The notes below the pieces were generated by a model, which ran no database searches, was not told the DNA's origin, and saw nothing but the letters and a program-made list of their open reading frames with translations. From a virus: a DNA stretch of 30,422 nt. Below are positions 6,150 to 12,897 of this stretch, piece after piece. The stretch covers positions 1 through 30,422 of the IMG/VR virus record IMGVR_UViG_3300030450_000123. The stretch is one strand, 5' to 3'. How positions within the stretch are numbered: position 1 is the stretch's first letter; each line of letters opens with the position of its first letter. The position numbers and the translations under genes are program-made.

Positions 6150-6883
6150 AATAATTTAGTTTGTTGTTGATGTTCTTTAATTCTTTTTTCTGCTATCTTA
6201 AAATAATTTTCATCTTTCTCAATACCAATAAAGTTTCTATTTGTATTCTTACAAGCTACTCCAGTAGTACCGCTCCCCATAGTAAAATCTAAAACTGTTT
6301 CATTTTCGTTTGTGTAGGTTTTTATCAGGTATCCCATTAAAGCTACAGGTTTTTGTGTTGGGTGTAAACCACATTGGCTACTGTGTTTTTTTATGTCAAT
6401 TATGTTTCTTGGAAATTTTAGTCCAGTTAAATCATCTTTTGTTCGTTTTATATTCCCCCTTGTTTCTGCATAGTTGCCCATAGATGCCCCTTGTTTGTGG
6501 TTTTTTTTGCCTTTCCATTTTATCGGTTTATAAGAGCATTGCCCATCATAAAAGATACTTATTTGTTCTGTATATCTCATTGGCTGTTTATTAGCCATTG
6601 CAAAATTTGTCGGGTTTCCTTTATCCCACACCCAATCATATTTATAATTCTTAATATTACTCATTCTTAAAGCACTTGAAAAGGGTTCGCTACCAAATAA
6701 AACAATAGCGCCGTTAGTTTTTATAATTCTGTTTAACTGCTCCCACATCAATTCAAAATCAATAACACAATCCCATTTACAAGCCGTTGTGCCGTAAGGT
6801 GGATCTGTTATTATTGCATCAATACTTCCATCAGCAATCTCTTTCATTATTTCTAAACAATCTCCTTTATATAAGTTAATCAT
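6146..6883 (-). CDS. DNA amino-methyltransferase (DPPY class, N6-adenine/N4-cytosine)
   Basis: This 245-aa, Rossmann-type methyltransferase has DPPYGT at residues 27-32 (motif IV, catalytic), HPTQKPV at about 174-180 and the SAM-binding DFTMGSGTTG at about 199-208 (motif I). Motif IV precedes motif I, which is the beta-class order. DPPY favours N6-adenine over C5-cytosine, so it would not supply 5mC for the TET-like enzyme. The target recognition segment probably lies between residues 85 and 160 (DKGNPTNFAMANKQPMRYTE). It is coupled by overlap to the sigma-like gene upstream (8 bp) and the zinc-ribbon gene downstream (TTGA). No restriction enzyme is visible nearby, so it looks like an orphan. 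Confidence 0.9.
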   Translation of the reverse strand: MINLYKGDCLEIMKEIADGSIDAIITDPPYGTTACKWDCVIDFELMWEQLNRIIKTNGAIVLFGSEPFSSALRMSNIKNYKYDWVWDKGNPTNFAMANKQPMRYTEQISIFYDGQCSYKPIKWKGKKNHKQGASMGNYAETRGNIKRTKDDLTGLKFPRNIIDIKKHSSQCGLHPTQKPVALMGYLIKTYTNENETVLDFTMGSGTTGVACKNTNRNFIGIEKDENYFKIAEKRIKEHQQQTKLF

Positions 6884-7433
6884 TTAATTTTTCTTTAATT
6901 AAGTTTCTTACATTGTCTATTGTAGTAAATAAACTATTCCTACCGATACCTGTTTTCTTTGCTAGGCTATCAAGTGTATTATCTTCATAATAGTATAGCT
7001 TGAATAAATCTCTGTCATACCAATATATATTATCAAGTATCTTATCAATCTGTTCTAATTTATTCCATTGATAAACCTGTTCTTTTTCAGGTAAATTATA
7101 TAGGTATTTAGAAGGTATTATTTCACCGTCTATTGTTTCTCGACTTATATTACAGTTGTCATCTAATCTTGTATAATATTTTTTAAATTTATAGTAATAC
7201 CTGCTATTTTTACTTTGTAAACTTCTTTTAATTACTACTGCACCAAACCTTATTAACCCTTTTTTACCGTCCTTTTTATATATCTTCTTTAGTGTTTCAG
7301 GGTTCATCTGTAAAAAGTATAACATTAATTCCTGTACTACTTCGTCTATTTCGTTCTTATCTTGTATAAGTCCGTAAGTCATTTTTACAAATTCATCTCT
7401 AAGATCTCCAATAACTTTATATATTTTATTCAT
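6876..7433 (-). CDS. Sigma factor-like protein
   Basis: This 185-aa protein has the general build of a small phage sigma or ECF-like factor. The N-terminal helical region (LRDEFVKMTYGLIQDKNEID followed by EVVQELMLYFLQ) resembles sigma region 2. The C-terminal helix-turn-helix (LDSLAKKTGIGRNSLFTTID, about residues 154-173) resembles region 4. A basic, Tyr-rich linker (KNSRYYYKFKKYY) lies between. If it works as a sigma factor it could direct host RNA polymerase to phage late promoters, for which the repeated TTTATATTATATA element is the obvious candidate. It could also be a terminase-like or regulatory HTH protein. Confidence 0.65.
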   Translation of the reverse strand: MNKIYKVIGDLRDEFVKMTYGLIQDKNEIDEVVQELMLYFLQMNPETLKKIYKKDGKKGLIRFGAVVIKRSLQSKNSRYYYKFKKYYTRLDDNCNISRETIDGEIIPSKYLYNLPEKEQVYQWNKLEQIDKILDNIYWYDRDLFKLYYYEDNTLDSLAKKTGIGRNSLFTTIDNVRNLIKEKLND

Positions 7434-7806
7434 CTATAGTTTCTAATTTAGCTATATTGTCTATTAATTCAAATGACTTTTCATTTATTAAGTGTCTATA
7501 TAATCTTACTGAAGATCTATTTTCTTTGTTTTCTAACCCCGCTAAATAACCATTACACATGCAAGAAAAGTGTGAAGGAATAATTGATAAAAAATCAGAA
7601 TAATTTGCTTGATCTAAATTGTTAGATTTATAGTTATTGTGGTGTTCAATAATTATATTTGCTATATCAACCCATTCTTTATATCTCTTATTATTGCTTG
7701 TAGCTTCTTCTATATATAAATTAATAGTAGAGAGGTAATCCCATAACATATGTTTGTGTTGGTAATTTATACTTACAAACTTATTCAGATATTCTACTTT
7801 GTTCAT
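7426..7806 (-). CDS. Hypothetical 126-aa protein
   Basis: This 126-aa protein is mostly helical, with many Asn, Tyr and His (IANIIIEHHNNYKSNNLDQ). A central SHFSCMCNGYLAGLENKE contains two cysteines. I do not recognise a family. It overlaps ninG by 26 bp and the sigma-like gene by 8 bp, so it is translated with them. Confidence 0.65.
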   Translation of the reverse strand: MNKVEYLNKFVSINYQHKHMLWDYLSTINLYIEEATSNNKRYKEWVDIANIIIEHHNNYKSNNLDQANYSDFLSIIPSHFSCMCNGYLAGLENKENRSSVRLYRHLINEKSFELIDNIAKLETIDE

Positions 7807-8182
7807 TCTTTACTTTTTGTTTGTATTCCTTAATCATATCTTCATATTCATGGCGCATAATCTTTACTGTACTTTTAGCTAATAGTTCTAATTTACTTGA
7901 TGTACCTTCTTTTATTCTAACGTCTAAAAGTTTACCGAAAAGATATTGTTCACCCTGGTTAAACATATTGCAGCGGACACACTGGACTTGTACGTTTTCT
8001 TCGTGCCACCTAGTAGACAAGAACCTTCTGGATTGAAAGTGTCCTGCCTGCATTTTCTTATAATGTTTTGAAGTACCGCAAGTATAGCACTTAACTATTC
8101 CTTGAGGTGTAGAGTTTCGTAACCTAATATAAAGACTAAACCATTTGTCAAGTTCCTTTTTTAGTTTACTTATTGTTTTCAC
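7781..8182 (-). CDS. ninG: NinG/Rap-like recombination protein
   Basis: This 133-aa protein has zinc-binding pairs KCYTCG (Cys32, Cys35) and QCVRCN (Cys68, Cys71) around AGHFQSRRFLSTRWHEENVQ, the HNH-like core typical of lambda NinG. NinG/Rap proteins act on branched DNA in phage recombination. The start is GTG at 8182-8180; no upstream ATG is in frame. A 7-bp inverted repeat (8182-8188 with 8202-8208) could form a hairpin at the start codon. It is slightly shorter than lambda NinG. Confidence 0.85.
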   Translation of the reverse strand: MKTISKLKKELDKWFSLYIRLRNSTPQGIVKCYTCGTSKHYKKMQAGHFQSRRFLSTRWHEENVQVQCVRCNMFNQGEQYLFGKLLDVRIKEGTSSKLELLAKSTVKIMRHEYEDMIKEYKQKVKNEQSRISE

Positions 8183-8208
8183 GCTTACAAGTTTATGAAA
8201 AGTAAGCG
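8182..8208 (-). promoter_or_regulatory. Inverted repeat at the ninG start
   Basis: CGCTTAC (8182-8188) and GTAAGCG (8202-8208) are perfect complements separated by 13 nt. In the minus-strand transcript the stem would reach the GTG start codon. It may be a translational control hairpin or a protein operator. The rest of the 76-bp gap (8183-8258) is very A+T-rich with no clear promoter. Confidence 0.4.
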
Positions 8209-8258
8209 CTAATTTATAAACAAATATTATATATTTATTAACAACTAGATCTTAATAT

Positions 8259-8612
8259 CTATATTTTAGTTTGAGATAATGTATAAATATGTTCTGGTTT
8301 CCCATAAATACCTATCTTTGTTTCGTTTGTTTTCTTTAAGTAACCTTGTTTCTTCAAATTACTCAGCCCCCTTCTAATACTTGATAAAGGTACTTGATAA
8401 TGTTCGTTGATTTTTTTACCTAACATTTTACTTAAAGATCCCTTGTCTATACTGTTATATATATTATATATTTTAGAAGCGGTAAATTCTGTTGTTCCTG
8501 AAAGTGAAAATAAAGAATAAATAATATCTTCTTGCCTTAGATTCTTTTTTGCTTCTAATCTTTCTGTAACAGGATCTACTGAATTAGTGTTGTGATAGTG
8601 TTTTGTTTTCAT
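8259..8612 (-). CDS. Winged-helix DNA-binding protein
   Basis: In this 117-aa protein the middle and end form a winged helix. EDIIYSLFSLSG and FTASKIYNIYN are the first helices, VPLSSIRRGLSNLKKQGYLK (about residues 74-93) is the recognition helix region, and KIGIYGKPEHIYTL is the wing. This resembles phage transcription or replication regulators that sense or bind operator DNA. It follows the A-rich leader TTAAATAAAATG and is the last gene before the 76-bp gap preceding ninG. Confidence 0.7.
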   Translation of the reverse strand: MKTKHYHNTNSVDPVTERLEAKKNLRQEDIIYSLFSLSGTTEFTASKIYNIYNSIDKGSLSKMLGKKINEHYQVPLSSIRRGLSNLKKQGYLKKTNETKIGIYGKPEHIYTLSQTKI

Positions 8613-8623
8613 TTTATTTAATT

Positions 8624-9013
8624 TTAATAGTTATTATATTTTTGATAATTTTTTATATATACTCTTTTTATATCTTCTTTTGATATACATTCGTAATCTT
8701 CTAATTTACGTTCTGTATCTTCTGTATTACCTACATAAAAAGCTTCGTGATTTTCTAGTTCCCTGAGTATAATTTTGTCTTTACCATTTTCTTTAATGTC
8801 TTGCTTAATACAATCTTTATAAATTTTATGTAATTCATTTATAACTTCCTCAACATTAGGCTTTTCTGTTAACATTCCCTGCCCTAAATTTACATAGGTA
8901 ACATTATCTTTTCTTTGTTCTTCAAATTGTTTTTGACTAAAAGCAAATATTGTTCCTGTCTTTTCAAACAATGCCGTTTGCTTTTCTTCCATATAATCAC
9001 TTAAGTATTTCAT
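8624..9013 (-). CDS. Hypothetical 129-aa protein, conserved-looking
   Basis: This 129-aa protein has the N-terminal motif TGTIFAFSQKQFEEQRKDNV and then YVNLGQGML, which recalls proteins commonly seen in Bacteroidetes phages and mobile elements. The C-terminal half is highly charged and helical. No catalytic motif is evident. The leader is CTAAATAAAATG, like that of its neighbours, with no Shine-Dalgarno. Confidence 0.65.
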   Translation of the reverse strand: MKYLSDYMEEKQTALFEKTGTIFAFSQKQFEEQRKDNVTYVNLGQGMLTEKPNVEEVINELHKIYKDCIKQDIKENGKDKIILRELENHEAFYVGNTEDTERKLEDYECISKEDIKRVYIKNYQKYNNY

Positions 9014-9018
9014 TTTAT

Positions 9019-9216
9019 TTAGTTTTGGTTAATATCTGATTTTAAAAAGTTTGGATCTCTAGGTTCTTCTATATTAAAAAGTGCTTTATATAATCTTTCA
9101 TGATCGTATTCATCTAATTTAGATATAGCAGTTACTAACATTGGTTTTACCCAACCTGAAAGATCTTTACTTAATTCATCTGCCATTTCTACTGTTTTGT
9201 CTATAGGTGACTTCAT
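9019..9216 (-). CDS. Hypothetical 65-aa protein
   Basis: A short acidic helical protein (MKSPIDKTVEMADELSKDLS ... LNIEEPRDP-like end) without a recognised domain. Its start overlaps the preceding gene's stop by ATGA. The leader before ATG is CAAATAAA, the same A-rich type as at 8612 and 9013. Confidence 0.55.
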   Translation of the reverse strand: MKSPIDKTVEMADELSKDLSGWVKPMLVTAISKLDEYDHERLYKALFNIEEPRDPNFLKSDINQN

Positions 9217-9590
9217 TTTATTTGTTTTATGTTAGATATTTTTTTTAATCCTGTACCTGTCCTGCTTCTGTATTGTAATCTTTTATCTTGTCGTTCTGGT
9301 TCTTTACTTGATTCATTCCATATTAACTGCCTGTGTGCTTTTATCCATTTAAAATATGTCTGTACGTTTAATACAAATATTTCTGTATTCCTTACACCAT
9401 AATGAAAAGCACGTTGTATATCTTGTATATCTAAGTTACCGAATGATTCTATAAGATCATTACATAAAGAAGTAGATAGTACTACAATATGCTTTTCGTC
9501 TTTTACTTGTCCTAGTTCTACAAGTGTTTTACTAATAATGTTTACACATTCTATTAATAAATCTTTTTTATTGTATTCTTTTATTTTCAT
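9213..9590 (-). CDS. Hypothetical 125-aa protein of replication block
   Basis: This 125-aa protein has a helical N-terminus. The central stretch DIQRAFHYGVRNTEIFVLNV followed by QTYFKWIKAHRQ resembles a helical module I associate with Bacteroidetes phage replication regions. The C-terminus is basic (QDKRLQYRSRTGTGLKK). It may bind DNA or a replisome component, but no function is established. It lies between the Dam-family gene and the 65-aa ORF. Confidence 0.55.
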   Translation of the reverse strand: MKIKEYNKKDLLIECVNIISKTLVELGQVKDEKHIVVLSTSLCNDLIESFGNLDIQDIQRAFHYGVRNTEIFVLNVQTYFKWIKAHRQLIWNESSKEPERQDKRLQYRSRTGTGLKKISNIKQIK

Positions 9591-9592
9591 AT

Positions 9593-10009
9593 TTAAAATA
9601 TAACTATCATTGAATCATGCATACCCGCTTTATCTTCTACATATTCACCGAAAGTATTTACACCTTTAAATTTAATTCTTTTATATACAAATCTAATTTC
9701 TTTTTTATTAGGTAATATATAATGATGAAATAATTTTGTAGAAGTTGATACAGGTAATAACATTACACATAGTTTACCTTTTTTACTTTCTTCTATTGCT
9801 TTTAATACAAAAGATTCTTTTAATTTTCTAGAATAAGGCGGGTTTATAAAGTTACTTTTACCCCATTCTATATGCAAACCATTCCATTTTTTTAAATCAT
9901 GTTGCAGTGGACATGGATCAAAGTCAAAATTAAATTCTTTATTAAGTGGATCATAGATATATTCAGGTGTTGCCCAATCGTCTACGTGGTTTAAGTTTCT
10001 ATTTTTCAT
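9593..10009 (-). CDS. Phage Dam-family N6-adenine methyltransferase
   Basis: This 138-aa protein is the short phage form of the DNA N-6-adenine-methyltransferase (Dam) family. DDWATPEYIYDPLNKEFNFD is followed by FDPCP, and the catalytic INPPYSRKL (Asn56-Tyr59) is present. C-terminal strands end in GMHDSMIVIF. It would methylate adenine in phage DNA for protection or timing. It is an amino-methyltransferase, not a C5 enzyme. It starts inside the end of the HTH gene (11-bp overlap). Confidence 0.88.
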   Translation of the reverse strand: MKNRNLNHVDDWATPEYIYDPLNKEFNFDFDPCPLQHDLKKWNGLHIEWGKSNFINPPYSRKLKESFVLKAIEESKKGKLCVMLLPVSTSTKLFHHYILPNKKEIRFVYKRIKFKGVNTFGEYVEDKAGMHDSMIVIF

Positions 10010-10244
10010 ATATTAAGTCCATTATAAAATTAGTATCTACACCTGTTTCTTCACAAATAATTTTGACCTGTTTTAACGATAATCTTTCAGGTTCTTCCAT
10101 GTATTTATCTATAGTCACTTCTGTAACTTCTAAATCTATTGCAAGAAATTTTCTACTGTAACCTTCTTCTTTCATCCACTTGTGAAATAAACTCTTATCA
10201 ACTGTTCTGTACTGTGCCTTTGCTTTAAATCTATTCACTTCCAT
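9999..10244 (-). CDS. Small helix-turn-helix protein
   Basis: An 81-aa protein with an XRE-like HTH: SLFHKWMKEEGYSRKFLAID then LEVTEVTIDKYMEEPERLS (about residues 18-57), followed by LKQVKIICEETGVDTNFIMD. Probably a regulator or replication accessory. It overlaps the replication organiser gene by 14 bp and the Dam gene by 11 bp. Confidence 0.7.
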   Translation of the reverse strand: MEVNRFKAKAQYRTVDKSLFHKWMKEEGYSRKFLAIDLEVTEVTIDKYMEEPERLSLKQVKIICEETGVDTNFIMDLIYEK

Positions 10245-10890
10245 AATTGTTTTTAATTATATTAATAGCTTTGTTATGACTGTCTAATTGTTGATCTATT
10301 TTGCTTGTTTTAGTTCTGTTCCAATTATCATTGTTTTTAACCCACCTAGCTAACCTACGTTTAATATCGAAAGTTTTTTGCATTTCAAATTTCATTTTAG
10401 TGCCTGACTTATTTCTTTCTGTCCAATAGTCTACAAATTCTTGGCAAAGATCTGTGCTTAGGTTACTCATAAAAACTTCTTCTTGAAATTCCTGTTCTCT
10501 TATAGATATTTCTTTATTGTTTTTTATTTCTTTATTATTATTTAATGTTGTTAGCTTAATATCTGACAAGTCATTAAGAAACTTAACAACTAGTTCTTCA
10601 TTTATTTTATAGTGCATCTTTGCAGGAACACCTTTGCGTTTAGTTGTTATTAAATTCTCTTTCTTAAGGACTTTAAGTGCCTTTCGTTGTTGGTAAGGCG
10701 TAAGTGTAGTATCTTTATATATATTCGTTTCAGTGTTATAAAAATAACTTTCAATAAGTTCTTTACGTTCTATAAAATATTGTTCTTTACTAATAAGATC
10801 TGCGAGTAGGACTGCAGCTTTTAATCCTACCCGCTTAGCTAACCTCTTATTGACAACCAAAAACGCTGTACTACTTAATAAATGTTTCAT
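10231..10890 (-). CDS. Replication organiser-like winged-helix protein
   Basis: In this 219-aa protein the N-terminal winged helix LTPYQQRKALKVLKKENLIT (about residues 63-82) is followed by the wing GVPAKMHYKINEELV. After an Asn/Lys-rich linker, the C-terminal domain reads FVDYWTERNKSGTKMKFEMQ, followed by KTFDIKRRLARWVKNND. This architecture is typical of phage replisome organisers that bind the origin and load the host helicase. No polymerase or helicase is encoded in the window, so the phage depends on host replication proteins. The start overlaps the end of the DnaA-like gene by ATGA. Confidence 0.7.
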   Translation of the reverse strand: MKHLLSSTAFLVVNKRLAKRVGLKAAVLLADLISKEQYFIERKELIESYFYNTETNIYKDTTLTPYQQRKALKVLKKENLITTKRKGVPAKMHYKINEELVVKFLNDLSDIKLTTLNNNKEIKNNKEISIREQEFQEEVFMSNLSTDLCQEFVDYWTERNKSGTKMKFEMQKTFDIKRRLARWVKNNDNWNRTKTSKIDQQLDSHNKAINIIKNNYGSE

Positions 10891-11426
10891 TCAAAATTTA
10901 GTTTTACTTTATATTCGTAATCGTCTAAGTTCCTTCCTATTGTTTTTAGATTATCACTTATATCTAAATAACTTGTAGGTATACTGACTTTTAATGATTT
11001 AGAAATTATATCAATATTTAAGTCAGATTTTTTAGATTGAGTAACACCGCAATTTTTTAAATAAGATAATAATTCCTTAGAATCTATGAATGTCTTTTTA
11101 CTTCCTTTTATTTCAATATACTTTTTATATACTTCGTCAAAAGTTTCTCTATATAAAGAAAAGAATTTGTAACTATTCTGATGCAATCCTAAATAATGAT
11201 AAATACTACACCTATCTCTATTCAAACCTTTTGCAATAACTTCCCAATGTATGTCACAATGTATTCTAGCAATATTAGAAACTACTGATCTAGGTACTGT
11301 GTATTGTAGTTTTCTGCTACCTACTGACTTCCATTGTAAAGATCCTTTTGGAAGTTTACATATATCAGTTGTTATATCTGATATTATTTCTACTTCTTTT
11401 AAATCTGTTAAATCAATATTCTTCAT
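10887..11426 (-). CDS. DnaA domain IV-like DNA-binding protein
   Basis: I choose ATG 11426-11424 (179 aa). A 207-aa reading from 11510 would overlap the upstream gene by 80 bp and has an unconvincing basic start. Residues about 43-81 (TVPRSVVSNIARIHCDIHWE then VIAKGLNRDRCSIYHYLGLH) resemble the DnaA C-terminal DNA-binding domain, with its R-x-x-A helix, I-x-x-x-L and the RD-x-(S/T)-(V/I)-x-H recognition motif. No AAA+ ATPase domain is present. It likely binds origin DNA-box sequences; two DnaA-box-like repeats (TTATCAAC) lie in the control region upstream. Confidence 0.65.
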   Translation of the reverse strand: MKNIDLTDLKEVEIISDITTDICKLPKGSLQWKSVGSRKLQYTVPRSVVSNIARIHCDIHWEVIAKGLNRDRCSIYHYLGLHQNSYKFFSLYRETFDEVYKKYIEIKGSKKTFIDSKELLSYLKNCGVTQSKKSDLNIDIISKSLKVSIPTSYLDISDNLKTIGRNLDDYEYKVKLNFE

Positions 11427-11430
11427 ATTA

Positions 11431-11880
11431 TTATAATTTATCTTGCATTTGCCATTCATATATTTGTGTAGCTTCTTCAAAAAGAACTTCAATAGGACAA
11501 TCTTTATCACACCTTTCTATTGCTGCTTTTATAGCTGCTTGTCTACTAATTCTTTTTGCTTTTAATAAGCTAATTGCATCCCAATCAGTATCTTTATTTG
11601 TAGGTGGTTGATAAGGGTTTGTAACACCGTTTCTAAACTTCTCAAGATATTGTGAATTGTGAAACTTAACTTTAGGAAAGTTAGGATAACTAAGATCTAG
11701 TTGATATTCTTGTTCTTGACCTTCTATGAATTTAGGATTTTCTTTGTCCTTACATGAATATTCACCTACGTCTCCGTTTTCAAACTCTACTGCAAATTTG
11801 TATAAAACACCAAATTGCCCTTTAAAATCTTTACCTTCTAAATACTGTACTTTTTTTACTAATGATTTTTTTGCTTCCAT
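11431..11880 (-). CDS. Putative single-stranded DNA-binding-like protein
   Basis: This 149-aa protein has an N-terminal beta-rich half (VQYLEGKDFKGQFGVLYKFA then VEFENGDVGEYSCKDKENPK) that looks like an OB fold. A Tyr/Phe-rich linker leads to helices LLKAKRISRQAAIKAAIERC and an acidic end. Similar two-part proteins occur in Bacteroidetes phage replication operons. SSB function is an inference from fold appearance and neighbours. Confidence 0.55.
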   Translation of the reverse strand: MEAKKSLVKKVQYLEGKDFKGQFGVLYKFAVEFENGDVGEYSCKDKENPKFIEGQEQEYQLDLSYPNFPKVKFHNSQYLEKFRNGVTNPYQPPTNKDTDWDAISLLKAKRISRQAAIKAAIERCDKDCPIEVLFEEATQIYEWQMQDKL

Positions 11881-11882
11881 AA

Positions 11883-12095
11883 TTATTTATTTAATTTATT
11901 AATATATTTAATTGATTGTTTTTTTATGTAGTCGATATCTAACCATTCTAAGATCTCTATTGCATTAAATATTAGTGTTATATCCTGCCCATATTGGTCT
12001 TTGCCGCTTAAATATAGTTCATTATCACTACATGCAAATGTGTTTATATCGTGAATAGATTTGATGACTGTTTCTAGTTTGTCTTTTTTGTCCAT
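11883..12095 (-). CDS. Hypothetical 70-aa protein
   Basis: A small acidic protein: MDKKDKLETVIKSIHDINTF, then a strand-rich DNELYLSGKDQYGQDITLIF and an amphipathic C-terminal helix. Unrecognised. It is separated from its neighbours by only 1-2 nt. Confidence 0.55.
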   Translation of the reverse strand: MDKKDKLETVIKSIHDINTFACSDNELYLSGKDQYGQDITLIFNAIEILEWLDIDYIKKQSIKYINKLNK

Positions 12096-12096
12096 A

Positions 12097-12384
12097 TTAA
12101 AATAAATTTATTACTATTACTTCGTTATTATTTTCTTCGTACTTTTTTATGTACCAATCTTTTAGTTCATATTTATAACTACCTCTAATTTGCCAACCAT
12201 AATTCCAAAACATTTTATCAAAGAATTTTGAAATTTGATCTTTTGTACCTACTACAAGTACGTTATCTGAAACATCTCTTATATCTGCTCTACTTTCCAT
12301 TCTTCCTGTAGTTTCATTATAGGTATTTATAGCTACGTTTTTTGATCTAGGTTTTAATATCCAATTTTCTACTATTATATTCAT
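12097..12384 (-). CDS. Hypothetical 95-aa protein
   Basis: The preferred start is ATG 12384-12382 (MNIIVENWILKPRSKNVAIN), with leader TTTTAAAATT. The longer start at 12417 would overlap the upstream membrane-protein gene by 29 bp. It contains a Trp/Tyr-rich segment MFWNYGWQIRGSYKYELKDW and ends in a hydrophobic strand. No domain recognised. Confidence 0.55.
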   Translation of the reverse strand: MNIIVENWILKPRSKNVAINTYNETTGRMESRADIRDVSDNVLVVGTKDQISKFFDKMFWNYGWQIRGSYKYELKDWYIKKYEENNNEVIVINLF

Positions 12385-12388
12385 AATT

Positions 12389-12637
12389 TTAAAATGTTGA
12401 ATAATATATAAATCCATAAAGTAAACTACCTAACAACCCCATACATAATAAGAAGTAAAGAGTATCAGTCATTATTTTGTCTAAATTATAATTCTTGATT
12501 ATTTTTACTGAATAGTTATCTGTAAACCTTTTACCTTTTTTAATTAATTGCATACCTGTAGTATTATAGAATTGAAAATACTGATCTTTACTAAAGTATT
12601 GTTTGAATCCTGTTAGTTTGTTTTTTACAATATACAT
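12389..12637 (-). CDS. Small C-tail-anchored membrane protein, first early gene
   Basis: In this 82-aa protein the soluble N-terminal part (MYIVKNKLTGFKQYFSKDQY) is followed by a C-terminal hydrophobic segment DTLYFLLCMGLLGSLLYGFI that can span the membrane once. It is the first gene after the early promoter at 12664-12694, about 20 nt from the predicted start of transcription, so it is likely expressed first after infection. A host-takeover or exclusion role would fit but is unproven. Confidence 0.6.
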   Translation of the reverse strand: MYIVKNKLTGFKQYFSKDQYFQFYNTTGMQLIKKGKRFTDNYSVKIIKNYNLDKIMTDTLYFLLCMGLLGSLLYGFIYYSTF

Positions 12638-12663
12638 TTTTTTACGATTTGATTAATAATAAG

Positions 12664-12694
12664 CAAATTAACGGCTTTATTTCGGAATAGCAAA
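12664..12694 (-). promoter_or_regulatory. Bacteroidetes-type early promoter
   Basis: On the minus strand TTTG (12694-12691) is followed by 19 nt and TTAATTTG (12671-12664). The Bacteroidetes consensus is TTTG-N17-20-TAnnTTTG, so seven of eight known positions match with ideal spacing. Transcription would start near 12655-12658 and enter the 82-aa gene at 12637. Confidence 0.65.
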
Positions 12695-12696
12695 AC

Positions 12697-12720
12697 TTAT
12701 AAACGTAAATTAGTTTATAA
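12697..12720. promoter_or_regulatory. Palindromic operator candidate next to early promoter
   Basis: TTATAAAC (12697-12704) and GTTTATAA (12713-12720) form a perfect 8-bp inverted repeat with an 8-nt spacer. It ends 2 nt upstream of the -33 element. This is a good position for an activator or repressor; the HTH or winged-helix proteins of the early operon are candidates. Confidence 0.5.
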
Positions 12721-12724
12721 TTTC

Positions 12725-12770
12725 GTTGATAACTTAATACTTGCTAGTATGTAAGGTAAGTTGATAACTT
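12725..12770. repeat. Pair of 11-bp direct repeats, DnaA-box-like
   Basis: GTTGATAACTT occurs at 12725-12735 and 12760-12770. The other strand reads AAGTTATCAAC, whose TTATCAAC core matches seven of nine positions of the DnaA box. A 5-bp inverted repeat (ATACT-TGCT-AGTAT, 12737-12750) lies between. Possible replication origin or operator. The 188-bp non-coding stretch 12638-12825 holds only this control region. Confidence 0.45.
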
Positions 12771-12825
12771 TCTAAGGAATTATATGATTTTATGAAGAAA
12801 GTGTCTTAAAAACGTTCTAAAACAC

Positions 12826-12897
12826 CTATACACCAAAGTATAGTACAATTATTATTAAAAGAAAATAAAATATAGTTAACTTTAAAGAATCTGACAT
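12826..12897 (-). CDS. 23-aa membrane micropeptide
   Basis: The frame starts in a TAATG overlap with the stop of the metallophosphoesterase gene and ends at TAG 12828-12826. It is almost entirely hydrophobic (SLKLTIFYFLLIIIVLYFGV). The overlap suggests reinitiation, but the length makes chance possible. If real it is a single-pass peptide at the end of the lysis unit. Confidence 0.4.
   Translation of the reverse strand: MSDSLKLTIFYFLLIIIVLYFGV

Noticed and set aside
6146-6883. Restriction-modification pair
   Set aside because: The neighbours are a sigma-like protein and a zinc ribbon. No nuclease partner is visible, so the methyltransferase is treated as an orphan.
8209-8258. Promoter for ninG (AATATTTG-like sequence upstream)
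   Set aside because: The -7 match is imperfect and no TTTG lies about 19 nt upstream, so I do not call a promoter.
11427-11510. Longer N-terminus for the DnaA-like protein
   Set aside because: It overlaps the SSB-like gene by 80 bp in another frame and adds a basic hydrophobic start unlike the rest; ATG 11426 has an A-rich leader.
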